From: Candidatus Aminicenantota bacterium
GTDB taxonomy: Bacteria; Acidobacteriota; Aminicenantia; JAMOAD01
Direction: 5' to 3'
Length of the DNA: 45,064 nucleotides
NCBI GenBank assembly: GCA_027031485.1
Contig: JALVQI010000050.1
Location: 1 to 45,064 of the forward strand
The position numbers and the translations under genes are program-made. The notes beneath the pieces were generated by a model. The model saw only the letters and a list, made by a program, of their open reading frames with translations. It had not been told where the DNA came from and ran no database searches. Shown piece by piece: positions 11,324 through 19,175 of the stretch (its first letter is position 1; each line of letters starts with the position of its first letter).

Positions 11324-11824
11324 ATGCCCGGTACAATAAAAGGAAGAGTCTGGAAATATGGGGATGGGGTAAACACTGATGTTCTTTATCCCGGGAAATA
11401 TACATACAAAAATCTAACAAATGAGGAAATGGCAAGCCACGCTCTTGAAGACCTTGATCCTGAATTTGCAAAGAATGTTAAAAAAGGGGATATTATTGTC
11501 GCAGGAAAGAATTTTGGAATGGGAAGCTCAAGGGAACAGGCTGTTACCTCTTTAAAATATGCAGGTATTTCAGCGATCATAGCAAAATCATTTTCAAGAA
11601 TATATTTCAGGAATGCCATAAATCAGGGTATTCCCGCTATTGAATCTTCCGAAGCGGTTGATGCAATAGAAAACGGGGAAACTATTGAAATAGATTTCAA
11701 AAGCGGAATTATTGTAACAAAAAAAGGGAATTTTAAATTTCCTCCTTTCCCTGATAAAATGCTGGAAATCCTCGAGGCTGGCGGTCTTGTTAATTATACA
11801 AGACAAAAATTAGGTAAAAAGTAA
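11324..11824 (+). CDS. leuD: 3-isopropylmalate dehydratase-family small subunit
   Basis: The 166-residue swivel-domain partner of the large subunit just upstream. It shows GKNFGMGSSREQAVTSLKYAGISAIIAKSFSRI in two adjacent blocks and RNAINQGIPAI. The substrate-recognition loop after NTDVLYPGK reads YTYKNLT (residues 26-32), not the YLRLR loop known from homoaconitases. The ATG has AGGAGG upstream. The stop overlaps the purF start by one base. Confidence 0.88.
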   Translation: MPGTIKGRVWKYGDGVNTDVLYPGKYTYKNLTNEEMASHALEDLDPEFAKNVKKGDIIVAGKNFGMGSSREQAVTSLKYAGISAIIAKSFSRIYFRNAINQGIPAIESSEAVDAIENGETIEIDFKSGIIVTKKGNFKFPPFPDKMLEILEAGGLVNYTRQKLGKK

Positions 11825-13302
11825 TGTGTGGTATTGTCGGACTTATAGAAAATAATCGTGCAGTCGAAAGATTATATAGAGGATTATTAACTCTTCAACA
11901 CAGAGGACAGGATGCGGCCGGTATCTTGACCTATGACGGGGATAGCTTTCATTTTAAAAAAGGCAAAGGTCTTGTCAAAGATGTTTTCAAATCCTTTGAA
12001 GATATTCAACTTTTAAAAGGGAATATTGGAATAGCGCAGGTAAGGTATCCTACAATAGGAAGCGGAAAATCCGAGGATGCTCAGCCGTTTATTGTAAATT
12101 ATCCCTATGGAATTGCCATAGTTCACAATGGAAATGTCCCCAATTATAACAGTGTCAGAAGAGTGATAGAGAAAGAGTATAAAAGAATGCTCTATTCTCA
12201 TAATGATGTTGAAGCTATTCTTAATATTTTTGCTCAGGCCCTTTCAGAAAGGATGAAGAGTGAGATTGTTTTCAAAGATATTTTAAAAGCAGTGGAAAAG
12301 GTTTATGATACTGTAAAAGGAGCTTTTTCGGTTTTGGCATATATAAAAGGTTTTGGGATGGTTGCTTTTAAGGATCCTCTTGGAATCAGACCTCTGGTTT
12401 TTGGCTGGAAAAAGGATGAATTTTTACCTCAGTATGCTTTTGCATCCGAGAGTGTTACTCTTTCAAGCCTTGGTTATAAGGAATTCAGGGATGTGAAAAA
12501 TGGTGAGGTGATTTTTATAGAAGAGGGAAGCAGGAAAGTTCATGCCGGAAGGGTGAAAAAGTATGAAAAATGTCCTCATACTCCCTGTATTTTTGAATGG
12601 GTTTATTTTGCAAGACCTGATTCTGTCATAGACAGGGTTAATGTTTATAAATCAAGGGTTTTTATGGGTAGGTATCTTGCGGAGCGGGTTAAAAAAAGGA
12701 ATCTGGATATTGATGTGATAATACCTGTGCCTGATTCAGCAAGGGATGCTGCAATTGAACTTGCGAGGGTCTTAAATATTAAATATAGGGAAGGTCTGGT
12801 AAAAAACAGATATATTGGCAGAACCTTTATAATGCCCGGAGAGGGGACAAGAAGAATTTCTGTTCTTCAAAAACTTAACCCGATTGAGTCGGAAATAAAA
12901 GGAAAAAAAGTTTTATTGGTGGATGATAGTATTGTTAGAGGTAATACTTCAAGGAATATTGTGAAAATGGTGAGGGATGCAGGTGCTGAAAAAGTTTATT
13001 TTGCCTCATATTCTGCTCCGTTAACTTCACCTTGTTTCTACGGGATAGATATGCAAACAAGAAATGAATTTATAGCAAGAGGAAGAGATGAAAAAACCAT
13101 AGCTAAAATGATTTCTGCAGATGAAGTGATTTATCAAACTATTGAAGATATGGAAAACGCTGTCTCCGGAGGAAATCCCGAATTAAAAGAGTTTTGCAAT
13201 GCCTGTTTTACAGGTCATTATCCGACAAAAGAAATCGATCAACAGCTAATAGAAGAAATAGAAAAAGAAAGGGAAACTATAAACAAGAAAGAAGATCAAT
13301 AA
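11824..13302 (+). CDS. purF: Amidophosphoribosyltransferase
   Basis: First committed enzyme of purine synthesis: PRPP plus glutamine gives phosphoribosylamine. The product starts MCGIVGL, so Cys2 would be the N-terminal nucleophile, apparently without a propeptide. LQHRGQDAAG, the PRPP loop VLLVDDSIVRGNTSRNI, and cysteines in PCIFEWVYFARPDS, SPCFYGIDM and CNACFTGHYP match the [4Fe-4S] ligands of the Bacillus-type, oxygen-sensitive enzyme. The 492-residue length is typical. It is the last gene of the metK operon; no other pur genes are nearby. Confidence 0.97.
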   Translation: MCGIVGLIENNRAVERLYRGLLTLQHRGQDAAGILTYDGDSFHFKKGKGLVKDVFKSFEDIQLLKGNIGIAQVRYPTIGSGKSEDAQPFIVNYPYGIAIVHNGNVPNYNSVRRVIEKEYKRMLYSHNDVEAILNIFAQALSERMKSEIVFKDILKAVEKVYDTVKGAFSVLAYIKGFGMVAFKDPLGIRPLVFGWKKDEFLPQYAFASESVTLSSLGYKEFRDVKNGEVIFIEEGSRKVHAGRVKKYEKCPHTPCIFEWVYFARPDSVIDRVNVYKSRVFMGRYLAERVKKRNLDIDVIIPVPDSARDAAIELARVLNIKYREGLVKNRYIGRTFIMPGEGTRRISVLQKLNPIESEIKGKKVLLVDDSIVRGNTSRNIVKMVRDAGAEKVYFASYSAPLTSPCFYGIDMQTRNEFIARGRDEKTIAKMISADEVIYQTIEDMENAVSGGNPELKEFCNACFTGHYPTKEIDQQLIEEIEKERETINKKEDQ

Positions 13303-13312
13303 TTTTATTGAT
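13295..13312. repeat. Small AT-rich inverted repeat at the purF 3' end
   Basis: ATCAATA-ATTT-TATTGAT spans the purF stop codon. The 7-bp stem is AT-rich and no strong T-run follows on the plus strand, so it is at most a weak terminator, possibly for the convergent STAS gene. The rest of 13303-13412 holds no gene. Confidence 0.35.
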
Positions 13313-13379
13313 TGAACAAAAGTATTCTTTTCCTCCAAAATACAAACCACTAATTCACTAAAACTTAATTTTTAATTTC

Positions 13380-13407
13380 TTGACAAAAATCTGTTGTAAA
13401 ATATTCT
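13380..13407 (+). promoter_or_regulatory. Candidate antisense promoter facing the STAS gene
   Basis: TTGACA (13380-13385), a 16-base spacer and TATTCT (13402-13407), the same -10 hexamer as the metK promoter. It would fire rightward into the 3' end of the leftward STAS gene. No plus-strand gene starts before motA at 13987. In AT-rich DNA a chance match is possible. Confidence 0.4.
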
Positions 13408-13412
13408 GGATA

Positions 13413-13808
13413 TTATTTTCTATCCGGATCAACTCCGTTTGTAATCCAGGCCTCAGCTGTTTTTTCAGCATTCGGAACTTTTCCAGCATCTATATACCTT
13501 TCCCATTGATAAATTCCACTTTCCTGAGCAATTTTTTTGAATTGAAGAGTTAATACAGCTGAGCTTAAAATAACGGCTGATCTTTCCATTCCCTTTGTTT
13601 TATAAAGTTTCTGTCCCTCTTCCATAACAGTTTTTGCTTCGGGGGAAAGAGGTTTTAAATTTCTCATATCAACCATAACTCCGAATTTAGAAGGAGCTGT
13701 CAATAAGGCTTTTTTCGACTCTTCTACCCATTTTTTCATCTCTTCCGCACTTAGTACTCCTTCAAAAGTTAATTTATAGCCCCATGGCTTTTTTTCGATT
13801 TTATACAT
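13413..13808 (-). CDS. STAS / SpoIIAA-like domain protein
   Basis: A 131-residue soluble protein resembling the STAS/SEC14-like (SpoIIAA-like) family: an N-terminal beta pair (KPWGYKLTFEGVLS), alternating helices and a VMVDMRNLKPLSPEA strand-turn. The start is the ATG at 13808, eight bases after GGAGG; an upstream TTG at 13823 lies before that site and is rejected. It stands alone and leftward between the metK operon and the flagellar operon, with its own promoter at 13841-13869. Possible roles are small-ligand binding or partner switching; nothing in the sequence decides between them. Confidence 0.75.
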   Translation of the reverse strand: MYKIEKKPWGYKLTFEGVLSAEEMKKWVEESKKALLTAPSKFGVMVDMRNLKPLSPEAKTVMEEGQKLYKTKGMERSAVILSSAVLTLQFKKIAQESGIYQWERYIDAGKVPNAEKTAEAWITNGVDPDRK

Positions 13809-13840
13809 CTGTTTCACCTCCAATAATATAATTATAATGA

Positions 13841-13869
13841 AGTATAAATATAAAAAAAATAGGTGTCAA
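13841..13869 (-). promoter_or_regulatory. Strong sigma-70-type promoter of the STAS gene
   Basis: Read on the minus strand: TTGACA (13869-13864), exactly 17 bases, TATACT (13846-13841). The predicted start near 13834 gives a leader of about 26 bases with GGAGG before the ATG at 13808. Confidence 0.75.
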
Positions 13870-13872
13870 TAG

Positions 13873-13921
13873 AAAAAAAGAAGATTATTTTAAATGTCAA
13901 TTTTTTGACTTCTTTTTTTTT
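13873..13921 (+). terminator. Nested inverted repeat with T-run (possible terminator)
   Basis: An inner hairpin GTCAA-TTTT-TTGAC (13896-13909) is followed by a T-rich tract to 13921. An outer A7GAAG (13873-13883) can pair with CTTCT7 (from 13909). On the plus strand this could stop read-through from purF or an antisense RNA before motA. The stem is short and AT-rich, so confidence is limited. Confidence 0.4.
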
Positions 13922-13934
13922 AACCGCTTAATAT
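13905..13934 (+). promoter_or_regulatory. Candidate promoter of the motility operon
   Basis: TTGACT (13905-13910), an 18-base spacer, TATA-like TAATAT (13929-13934). It lies 53 bases before the motA start, which has CGGAGG at 13975-13980. The -35 overlaps the right arm of the inverted repeat, and the promoter diverges from that of the STAS gene. Confidence 0.5.
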
Positions 13935-13986
13935 TTTGATATGTTATTGTGGCATGGTTTTTGAATAAGTTTATCGGAGGTTTAAT

Positions 13987-14763
13987 GTGGATTTGACAAC
14001 TTTGTTAGGAATCGCAACTTCTTTCGGGCTGGTTTTTATAGCCATAGCATCTCAGGGAAATCTTTCTGTTTTTATTAATTGGAATGCCCTTTTAATTGTT
14101 TTAGGTGGTACCTTCGGAGCTGTTCTTGTAAATTATCCGATAAAAAATGTATTACGTGTGTTTAAGGTTGTTAAAAATGCTTTTTTCTATAAGTCAGATG
14201 ATCTTGTTGAGATTATTCCCAAAATGGTTAATTTTTCAAGAATCGCAAGAAGGGATGGTTTGCTTGCTCTTGAAAGATTTATAGAGGATGAGGATGATAT
14301 TTTTATGGCCGAGGGTTTAAGAATGATTGTTGACGGAATTGATCCAATAACTATTAAGGAGATACTGGAAAATGAGATAGATTATCTTTCTGAAAGGCAT
14401 CGATCGGGTTATGAACTTTTCGAAGCTATGGGTAATTATGCTCCTGCTTTTGGTCTTTTGGGAACTCTGATCGGTCTGATTTTGATGTTAAGATCTCTTG
14501 ATAGTCCTTCCAAAATAGGACCGGCTATGGCAATAGCACTTGTTACAACATTCTATGGGGCACTCTTTGCAAATATTATTTTTTTGCCAATCGCAGGAAA
14601 GCTGAAGGAAAGATCCAACTTTGAAATTTTGAAAAAAGTAATGATATTAAACGGACTTATATCTATCCAACAAGGAGATATACCACGAATAGTGGAACAA
14701 AAGCTTGTTTCATTTCTTCCGACTGAAATCAGAGAGAGATATTTAAGGGAGGGGATTCTGTGA
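13987..14763 (+). CDS. motA: Flagellar motor stator protein MotA
   Basis: Inner-membrane stator subunit that with MotB conducts ions and drives the rotor. The 258-residue product has the MotA/TolQ layout: two N-terminal hydrophobic segments, a cytoplasmic loop with charged residues (about 75-150), then two more segments (APAFGLLGTLIGLILML and GPAMAIALVTTFYGALFANIIFLP) containing the conserved Pro residues. The start is GTG 13987 after CGGAGG; the overlapping ATG at 13985 is out of frame and stops at once. It is first in a 17 kb operon and overlaps the next gene by four bases. Confidence 0.95.
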   Translation: MDLTTLLGIATSFGLVFIAIASQGNLSVFINWNALLIVLGGTFGAVLVNYPIKNVLRVFKVVKNAFFYKSDDLVEIIPKMVNFSRIARRDGLLALERFIEDEDDIFMAEGLRMIVDGIDPITIKEILENEIDYLSERHRSGYELFEAMGNYAPAFGLLGTLIGLILMLRSLDSPSKIGPAMAIALVTTFYGALFANIIFLPIAGKLKERSNFEILKKVMILNGLISIQQGDIPRIVEQKLVSFLPTEIRERYLREGIL

Positions 14764-15422
14764 TTAAGTATAAGGAGAGATTGGGAGAGAAAAATAAGGG
14801 TAATAGTAGATGGCTAACACTGTATATATCTATGATTTTGATTATTTTAACTTTTTTCATATCCCTTTCCGCTTATTCCATAAGAACCTTTAAAAAAATG
14901 AAAAATTTTCAAAGAAGTTATAGTGAAAGTCTTATCTTTTCAAAGGGTAAATCGAGAGGAAAGATATCAATAACAAACTTTGGTAATGGAGATAGGTTAG
15001 CATTAATAATAAATGATTTGAGAGAAAAGGGTATTTCCAAAGAGAAGATGGATGAATATTTAAAGACTTCGGATCTAATAAACCTTGGAGTAAGAGAGGG
15101 TAATGATGGGTATACTTTGACACTTCCTACTAAGGTTCTTTTTATAAATCAGACAAAAATTGATCCAAGGTCATATGTTTATTTATCAAAGATAGGTTAC
15201 CTTGTAAAATATCTTCCATATTATGTTTATATAGAAGGGTTTGTTTTAAACGGAGAGCAAATAAAGGGGAATAGGTGGGAGATAGCTGCTAAAAGGGCCT
15301 TGTCGGTTTATAATTTTTTCAGATCAATGGGGATTGATAAAAGGAAAATGGTAGTGGCAGGTTTTTTTCAAAATATAGCTGAAGATTCCTATCTTAAGAT
15401 CAGGTTTGAAAAGGAGGATTAA
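14760..15422 (+). CDS. Degenerate MotB paralogue lacking the ion-binding Asp
   Basis: A 220-residue, single-pass protein between motA and motB. Its membrane segment SRWLTLYISMILIILTFF aligns without gaps to SKWMLTFSDISTLMLTFF of the MotB encoded next, but Ser24 replaces the essential Asp20. The C-terminal part keeps the OmpA-like frame (YIEGFVLNGEQIKG, RALSVYNFFRSMGI versus YIIEGHTDS and RALSVLNYLVSKGL of MotB), but the GHTD motif reads GFVL and the NRRVEI arginines are gone. It is therefore unlikely to conduct ions or bind peptidoglycan. A regulatory or structural stator role is inferred. The GTG start overlaps motA by four bases. Confidence 0.8.
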   Translation: MIKYKERLGEKNKGNSRWLTLYISMILIILTFFISLSAYSIRTFKKMKNFQRSYSESLIFSKGKSRGKISITNFGNGDRLALIINDLREKGISKEKMDEYLKTSDLINLGVREGNDGYTLTLPTKVLFINQTKIDPRSYVYLSKIGYLVKYLPYYVYIEGFVLNGEQIKGNRWEIAAKRALSVYNFFRSMGIDKRKMVVAGFFQNIAEDSYLKIRFEKED

Positions 15423-16108
15423 TGAGAAAAAGAGTTGAAACAGGTGGGATAAAATCAAAATGGATGCTGACATTTTCCGATATTTCAACTCTGATGTTAA
15501 CTTTTTTTGTATTATTGTTTGGAATATCATACATTACACCTAAAGGGATAAGGTTTTTTAAACAAATATTAAATATAAAAATTCAAAAAGGGGTGGGGAA
15601 AAGTTATCCTTCCGAAGGGGCGATTTTTACACCAATCCCGGGTGTTCCATTATTATCTTTGAATTCACAAGAAATAAGTCTTATTGATGATTTATCCGAA
15701 CTTTACGAGAATTATAAAGGGGAGGGGAATCTGAAACTTTATTCGGGCTTTGAGAAATTAACTTTAATTATTGGTAATGATCTTTTGTTCCCTTTGAATA
15801 GCTGGTCTCTTACAAATAAAGCAAAGATAATCCTTTCGGAAGTGGCTTTAAAATTGAGAAAGTATAAATACAAAATAATAATAGAGGGACATACTGATTC
15901 AACTGTTTCACCAAAGATTAGCAATGAAGAGTTATCCATAAAAAGGGCTTTGTCTGTTTTAAATTATTTGGTCTCAAAGGGCTTATCTTCCGCTAATCTG
16001 GGGATAGCCGGGTATGGTGACAGCAAACCACTATATCCCGAGACTGATCCTATCAGTAGAGCAAAAAACAGAAGGGTTGAAATAACAATTTATTTAAGGA
16101 GGATATAA
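15422..16108 (+). CDS. motB: Flagellar motor stator protein MotB
   Basis: The 228-residue stator subunit that couples ion flow to MotA and anchors to peptidoglycan. The N-terminal membrane segment KWMLTFSDISTLMLTFFVLL carries the ion-binding Asp20. The C-terminal OmpA-like domain has the GHTDS motif near residue 155, RALSVLNYL, and NRRVEITIYL at the end. The ATG overlaps the stop of the degenerate paralogue by one base. The sequence does not show whether protons or sodium are used. Confidence 0.95.
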   Translation: MRKRVETGGIKSKWMLTFSDISTLMLTFFVLLFGISYITPKGIRFFKQILNIKIQKGVGKSYPSEGAIFTPIPGVPLLSLNSQEISLIDDLSELYENYKGEGNLKLYSGFEKLTLIIGNDLLFPLNSWSLTNKAKIILSEVALKLRKYKYKIIIEGHTDSTVSPKISNEELSIKRALSVLNYLVSKGLSSANLGIAGYGDSKPLYPETDPISRAKNRRVEITIYLRRI

Positions 16109-16714
16109 ATGGGCGAAGAAGAAAAAATTGACCTTGAAGAAAAAGGAGGAGGTAAAAAAGGTTTTCCGATACTTTTAATTTTGATAGTTGCCATACTTTC
16201 AGCGGGGATAACTTTTGCTGTTGTAAAGTTTGTTCTTACTCCGAAACCGCCGGCTCAAACGGAAGTTAAAGGGGAAGAGGGAAAGAAAGTTGAAGAAAAG
16301 GCAAAAACAGAGGAAAAAACATCTGAAACCGCCAAGGAAAATAAAAACAGCGAAGAAACCACTGATCTGGCAGAGGAGGGTGGAGATACATCAAAAGGAG
16401 TTCTTTCTTTAAATGAGTTTATAGTAAATTTGAATGATCCTATTGGCAGAAGGTATATTAAAGTTAACATGAAGTTGGAGCTTGCAAAAAAGGAGTATGA
16501 GGATAAAATCAGATCTGATGAAATTTTGATTCCACAGATCAGAGATGTTATCTTTTTGATTATTAGTTCCAAAACTTATGATGATCTCAGAACTGTTTCC
16601 GGAAAGTTGACATTAAAGCAGGAGATTATTTCTAAGGTAAATGAGGTATTAAGCAAGAAGTTTGGAGAGGATGTTGTAACAAACTGCTTTTTTACGGATT
16701 TTGTAATACAATGA
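16109..16714 (+). CDS. fliL: Flagellar basal body-associated protein FliL
   Basis: A 201-residue single-pass inner-membrane protein that associates with the stator and supports torque. There is a short Lys/Glu-rich cytoplasmic start, a membrane segment (FPILLILIVAILSAGITFAVV), an unusually long Glu/Lys linker (about residues 50-90), then the periplasmic FliL domain with LNEFIVNLNDP, RRYIKVNMKLEL and the C-terminal FFTDFVIQ. It begins directly after motB with a GGAGG site. Confidence 0.94.
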   Translation: MGEEEKIDLEEKGGGKKGFPILLILIVAILSAGITFAVVKFVLTPKPPAQTEVKGEEGKKVEEKAKTEEKTSETAKENKNSEETTDLAEEGGDTSKGVLSLNEFIVNLNDPIGRRYIKVNMKLELAKKEYEDKIRSDEILIPQIRDVIFLIISSKTYDDLRTVSGKLTLKQEIISKVNEVLSKKFGEDVVTNCFFTDFVIQ

Positions 16715-17016
16715 TGAAAGTAAGCACTCCGGAAAAAAAGATTGAAGATATGCCGGCTTTTAAAGAGCTGGTAAAAGAATGGGAAGATTTTCTTGATCTT
16801 AAGGTGAATGTCTTTGTTGAATTGGGAAGAAAGAAAATGACCGTAAGGGAATTTTTAGAATTGGATATTGGTTCTATTGTGGATCTTAAGAAATCTGCTG
16901 GCGAGAGTATGGATATATATGTGAACGGAAGCTATTTCGGAAAAGGTGAAGTAACTGTTATTGAGAATACTTTTGGGTTAAGAATAACAGAAATATACGA
17001 TAGAAAGGAAATATAA
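16711..17016 (+). CDS. fliN: Flagellar motor switch protein FliN
   Basis: A 101-residue SpoA/FliN-type protein of the C-ring. The core LDLKVNVFVELGRKKMTVREFL, the DIGSIVDL segment, the YVNG hairpin and the GEVTVIENTFGLRITEI end are all family hallmarks. The ATG at 16711 overlaps the fliL stop; a second in-frame ATG at 16714 is equally possible. A second FliN-domain protein is encoded at 26033, so the switch may have two FliN types. Confidence 0.93.
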   Translation: MMKVSTPEKKIEDMPAFKELVKEWEDFLDLKVNVFVELGRKKMTVREFLELDIGSIVDLKKSAGESMDIYVNGSYFGKGEVTVIENTFGLRITEIYDRKEI

Positions 17017-17375
17017 TGCCGCAGAATACTCCGTCTCTTACTTATTCCACTTTCAAAGTGTTTGTTGTATTGATTTTTATCATAGCAATAATCCTATTTA
17101 TCGCATATTTGTTGAGAAAAGTAAACTTCACGGGAAGCAGGGTAGTGGGAAAGGAGAGTTTTGATATTGTGTCAAGGTTTCCTTTGGGAGAACGAAAATT
17201 TTTATTTTTGGTAAGAGTCGGAAATGAGTTGATTTTATTGGGAGTTACTCCTCAGAATATAAACTTTATAAAAAATGTTGATAAAGAAAGTTTTTTCAAT
17301 AATGAAAAATCCCATGTAAAAGAGGAAACTTTTTTAAAACTTTTGAAAAATAAACTCAGGGGTAAAGTAAAATGA
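17016..17375 (+). CDS. fliO: Flagellar export protein FliO
   Basis: A 119-residue single-pass membrane protein that helps assemble the FliP-FliR export gate. It has one strong membrane segment (FKVFVVLIFIIAIILFIAYLL), then a small cytoplasmic domain with RFPLGERKFLFLVRVGNELILLGVT in two adjacent blocks, the pattern seen in FliO. The position between fliN and fliP is the classical one. It overlaps both neighbours by one to four bases. Confidence 0.9.
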   Translation: MPQNTPSLTYSTFKVFVVLIFIIAIILFIAYLLRKVNFTGSRVVGKESFDIVSRFPLGERKFLFLVRVGNELILLGVTPQNINFIKNVDKESFFNNEKSHVKEETFLKLLKNKLRGKVK

Positions 17376-18124
17376 GGAAAAAAATTGTTTTTATTCTTCT
17401 CCTGTTTTTACTCTTTACCACTGTTTCTCTCTATTCTCAGGTTAAGGGTAGTAACAATCCATCATTTACCATAAATGTAAAATCAGGGGACAATTGGTCT
17501 TTGCCTGTGAAGATTATGATTCTTCTTACATTCCTTTCGCTTTTACCCACACTTTTCATTATACTCACATCCTTTACGAGGATAGTGATAACTTTTTATT
17601 TCTTAAAGCAGGCCTTAGGCTCAAGGGAAATGCCCCCAAATCAGGTTTTGGTGGGGCTTGCTCTTTTTCTAACAATTTTTATAATGACGCCGACCTTTAA
17701 TTCTATATACAATCAGGCAATAGTTCCGTATGAGCATGGAAAGATTAATGAGGTACAGGCAATCAAGCAAGCTTCCATTCCATTAAAACACTTTATGTTA
17801 AATCAAACGAGAGAAAAGGATTTGAAGTATATAATAGAACTTTCCAGGATACCATATCCTCGAAAAAGAGACGAAGTTAGCATGACGGTTCTTATCCCGG
17901 CTTATATATTGAGTGAGATAAAAACCGGATTTGAGATAGGTTTTATAATATACATACCATTCTTAATAATTGATGTTGTGGTTGCTTCCATACTTGTATC
18001 CCTGGGGATGATATTTCTTCCTCCCGTAATGGTTTCTTTGCCTTTTAAAATAATACTTTTTATTTTAGCTGACGGGTGGACCCTTTTAGTGGGTGCCCTG
18101 ATTAAGAGTTTTGTTGGAGGATAG
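17372..18124 (+). CDS. fliP: Flagellar type III export gate protein FliP
   Basis: Core of the FliP5Q4R1 export channel. The 250-residue product has a cleavable-type signal sequence (MRKKIVFILLLFLLF..., to about residue 23), as FliP often does. Conserved segments include SFTRIVITFYFLKQALG, PPNQVLVGLALFLTIF, PAYILSEIKTGFEIGF and MIFLPPVMVSLPFKIILF. The ATG overlaps the fliO stop by four bases. Confidence 0.97.
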   Translation: MRKKIVFILLLFLLFTTVSLYSQVKGSNNPSFTINVKSGDNWSLPVKIMILLTFLSLLPTLFIILTSFTRIVITFYFLKQALGSREMPPNQVLVGLALFLTIFIMTPTFNSIYNQAIVPYEHGKINEVQAIKQASIPLKHFMLNQTREKDLKYIIELSRIPYPRKRDEVSMTVLIPAYILSEIKTGFEIGFIIYIPFLIIDVVVASILVSLGMIFLPPVMVSLPFKIILFILADGWTLLVGALIKSFVGG

Positions 18125-18125
18125 T

Positions 18126-18398
18126 ATGAATGAAGCATTAATTTTAGGTTTGGCAAGAGAAGCGATTTGGACAGCAATTCAGGTTGCAGCTCCCATACTC
18201 TTGATTTCTCTTCTTGTAGGGCTTTTGATCAGTATATTTCAAGCTGCAACCTCAATCTCCGATGCGACACTTAACTTTGCCCCAAAAGTTTTAGCTGCAA
18301 TTTTGGTATTCTTTCTCACAATGCCGTGGATGGTTAATAAATTGGTTACCCTTGTTCAATATCTGATAAAGAATATCCCGTATTTTATAAGAGGATAA
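18126..18398 (+). CDS. fliQ: Flagellar export gate protein FliQ
   Basis: A 90-residue, two-helix export-gate subunit. Hallmarks are the N-terminal AREAIWTAIQVAAPILL, the GLLISIFQAATSISDATLNFAPK segment in two adjacent blocks, and TMPWMVN. The ATG at 18126 is chosen because GGAGG lies just upstream and the length then equals the family norm; a TTG at 18111 would overlap fliP. Confidence 0.95.
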   Translation: MNEALILGLAREAIWTAIQVAAPILLISLLVGLLISIFQAATSISDATLNFAPKVLAAILVFFLTMPWMVNKLVTLVQYLIKNIPYFIRG

Positions 18399-19174
18399 TG
18401 ATTAAAGCATTGAATCTTTTTTATTGGAAGCAATTTTTATTGGCTTTAATAAGAATGTTGGCTTTCGTTTCTGTGATGCCTTATCTTTCAAATCCGGCAA
18501 TAAATATGAGAGTTAAAATAATTTTTGCTCTCTTCCTTACAATTATAGTATTCCCTTTACTTCCTTACAATACCTGGATAATTCCGGATTCTGTTATTCC
18601 ACTAACTTTCTTGTTATTTAAAGAAATTACGGTTGGTGTGATCATTGGATTTGTGGTAAATTTGCTTTTTATGAGCATTATAATTATGGGAGAACTTTTG
18701 GGTTATCAGATAGGCTTTACAATGGCAACAATGGTGGATCCTATGAGTTCAATGAACAATAACATATTAACCATATTTTCCTTTATCCTGGCTACAACTC
18801 TTTTTCTTGCGATTAATGGTCACTACTATTTCATATGGGGAATGAAAGAGAGCTTTGCTTTTATACAGCCCGGACTTTCGCTTTTAAAAATTTCTGTATT
18901 GAAATATATAGTTTTATTGGTTAAAAAGATTTTTGTTATTGCAATAAGAATAGGTGCTCCTGCCATTGCAACAGTCTTGTTTGTCGATATAACTCTTGGA
19001 TTTATTGGAAAACTCTCTCCAAAGGTACAGATAATTTTTGTGGGATTCCCTTTGAAAATTGTTTTTGGTTTGATTGCTCTTTCCTTTATTTTTTCAATTT
19101 CTCTTAATATATGGAAATCCGAAGTGAATAGATTGCCTGAGGTAATATCAAAAATATTTTTATATGTGAGATAA
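18398..19174 (+). CDS. fliR: Flagellar export gate protein FliR
   Basis: A 258-residue polytopic membrane protein, the single-copy subunit of the FliPQR channel. It has several hydrophobic segments, with FKEITVGVIIGFVVNLLFM, GYQIGFTMATMVDPMSS and FVDITLGFIGKLSPKVQI. The start overlaps the fliQ stop by one base, and flhB follows after one base. Confidence 0.95.
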   Translation: MIKALNLFYWKQFLLALIRMLAFVSVMPYLSNPAINMRVKIIFALFLTIIVFPLLPYNTWIIPDSVIPLTFLLFKEITVGVIIGFVVNLLFMSIIIMGELLGYQIGFTMATMVDPMSSMNNNILTIFSFILATTLFLAINGHYYFIWGMKESFAFIQPGLSLLKISVLKYIVLLVKKIFVIAIRIGAPAIATVLFVDITLGFIGKLSPKVQIIFVGFPLKIVFGLIALSFIFSISLNIWKSEVNRLPEVISKIFLYVR

Positions 19175-19175
19175 A

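Noticed and set aside
13950-13965. A sigma-54-like element before motA (TGGCATG-N4-TTGAA).
   Set aside because: The essential -12 GC is GA, and the transcript would start at about the ribosome site. The TTGACT/TAATAT promoter fits better.
16230-16412. A 60-codon plus-strand frame inside fliL, Lys/Arg-rich.
   Set aside because: It is the shifted reading of the Glu/Lys linker of FliL and has no independent start signals.
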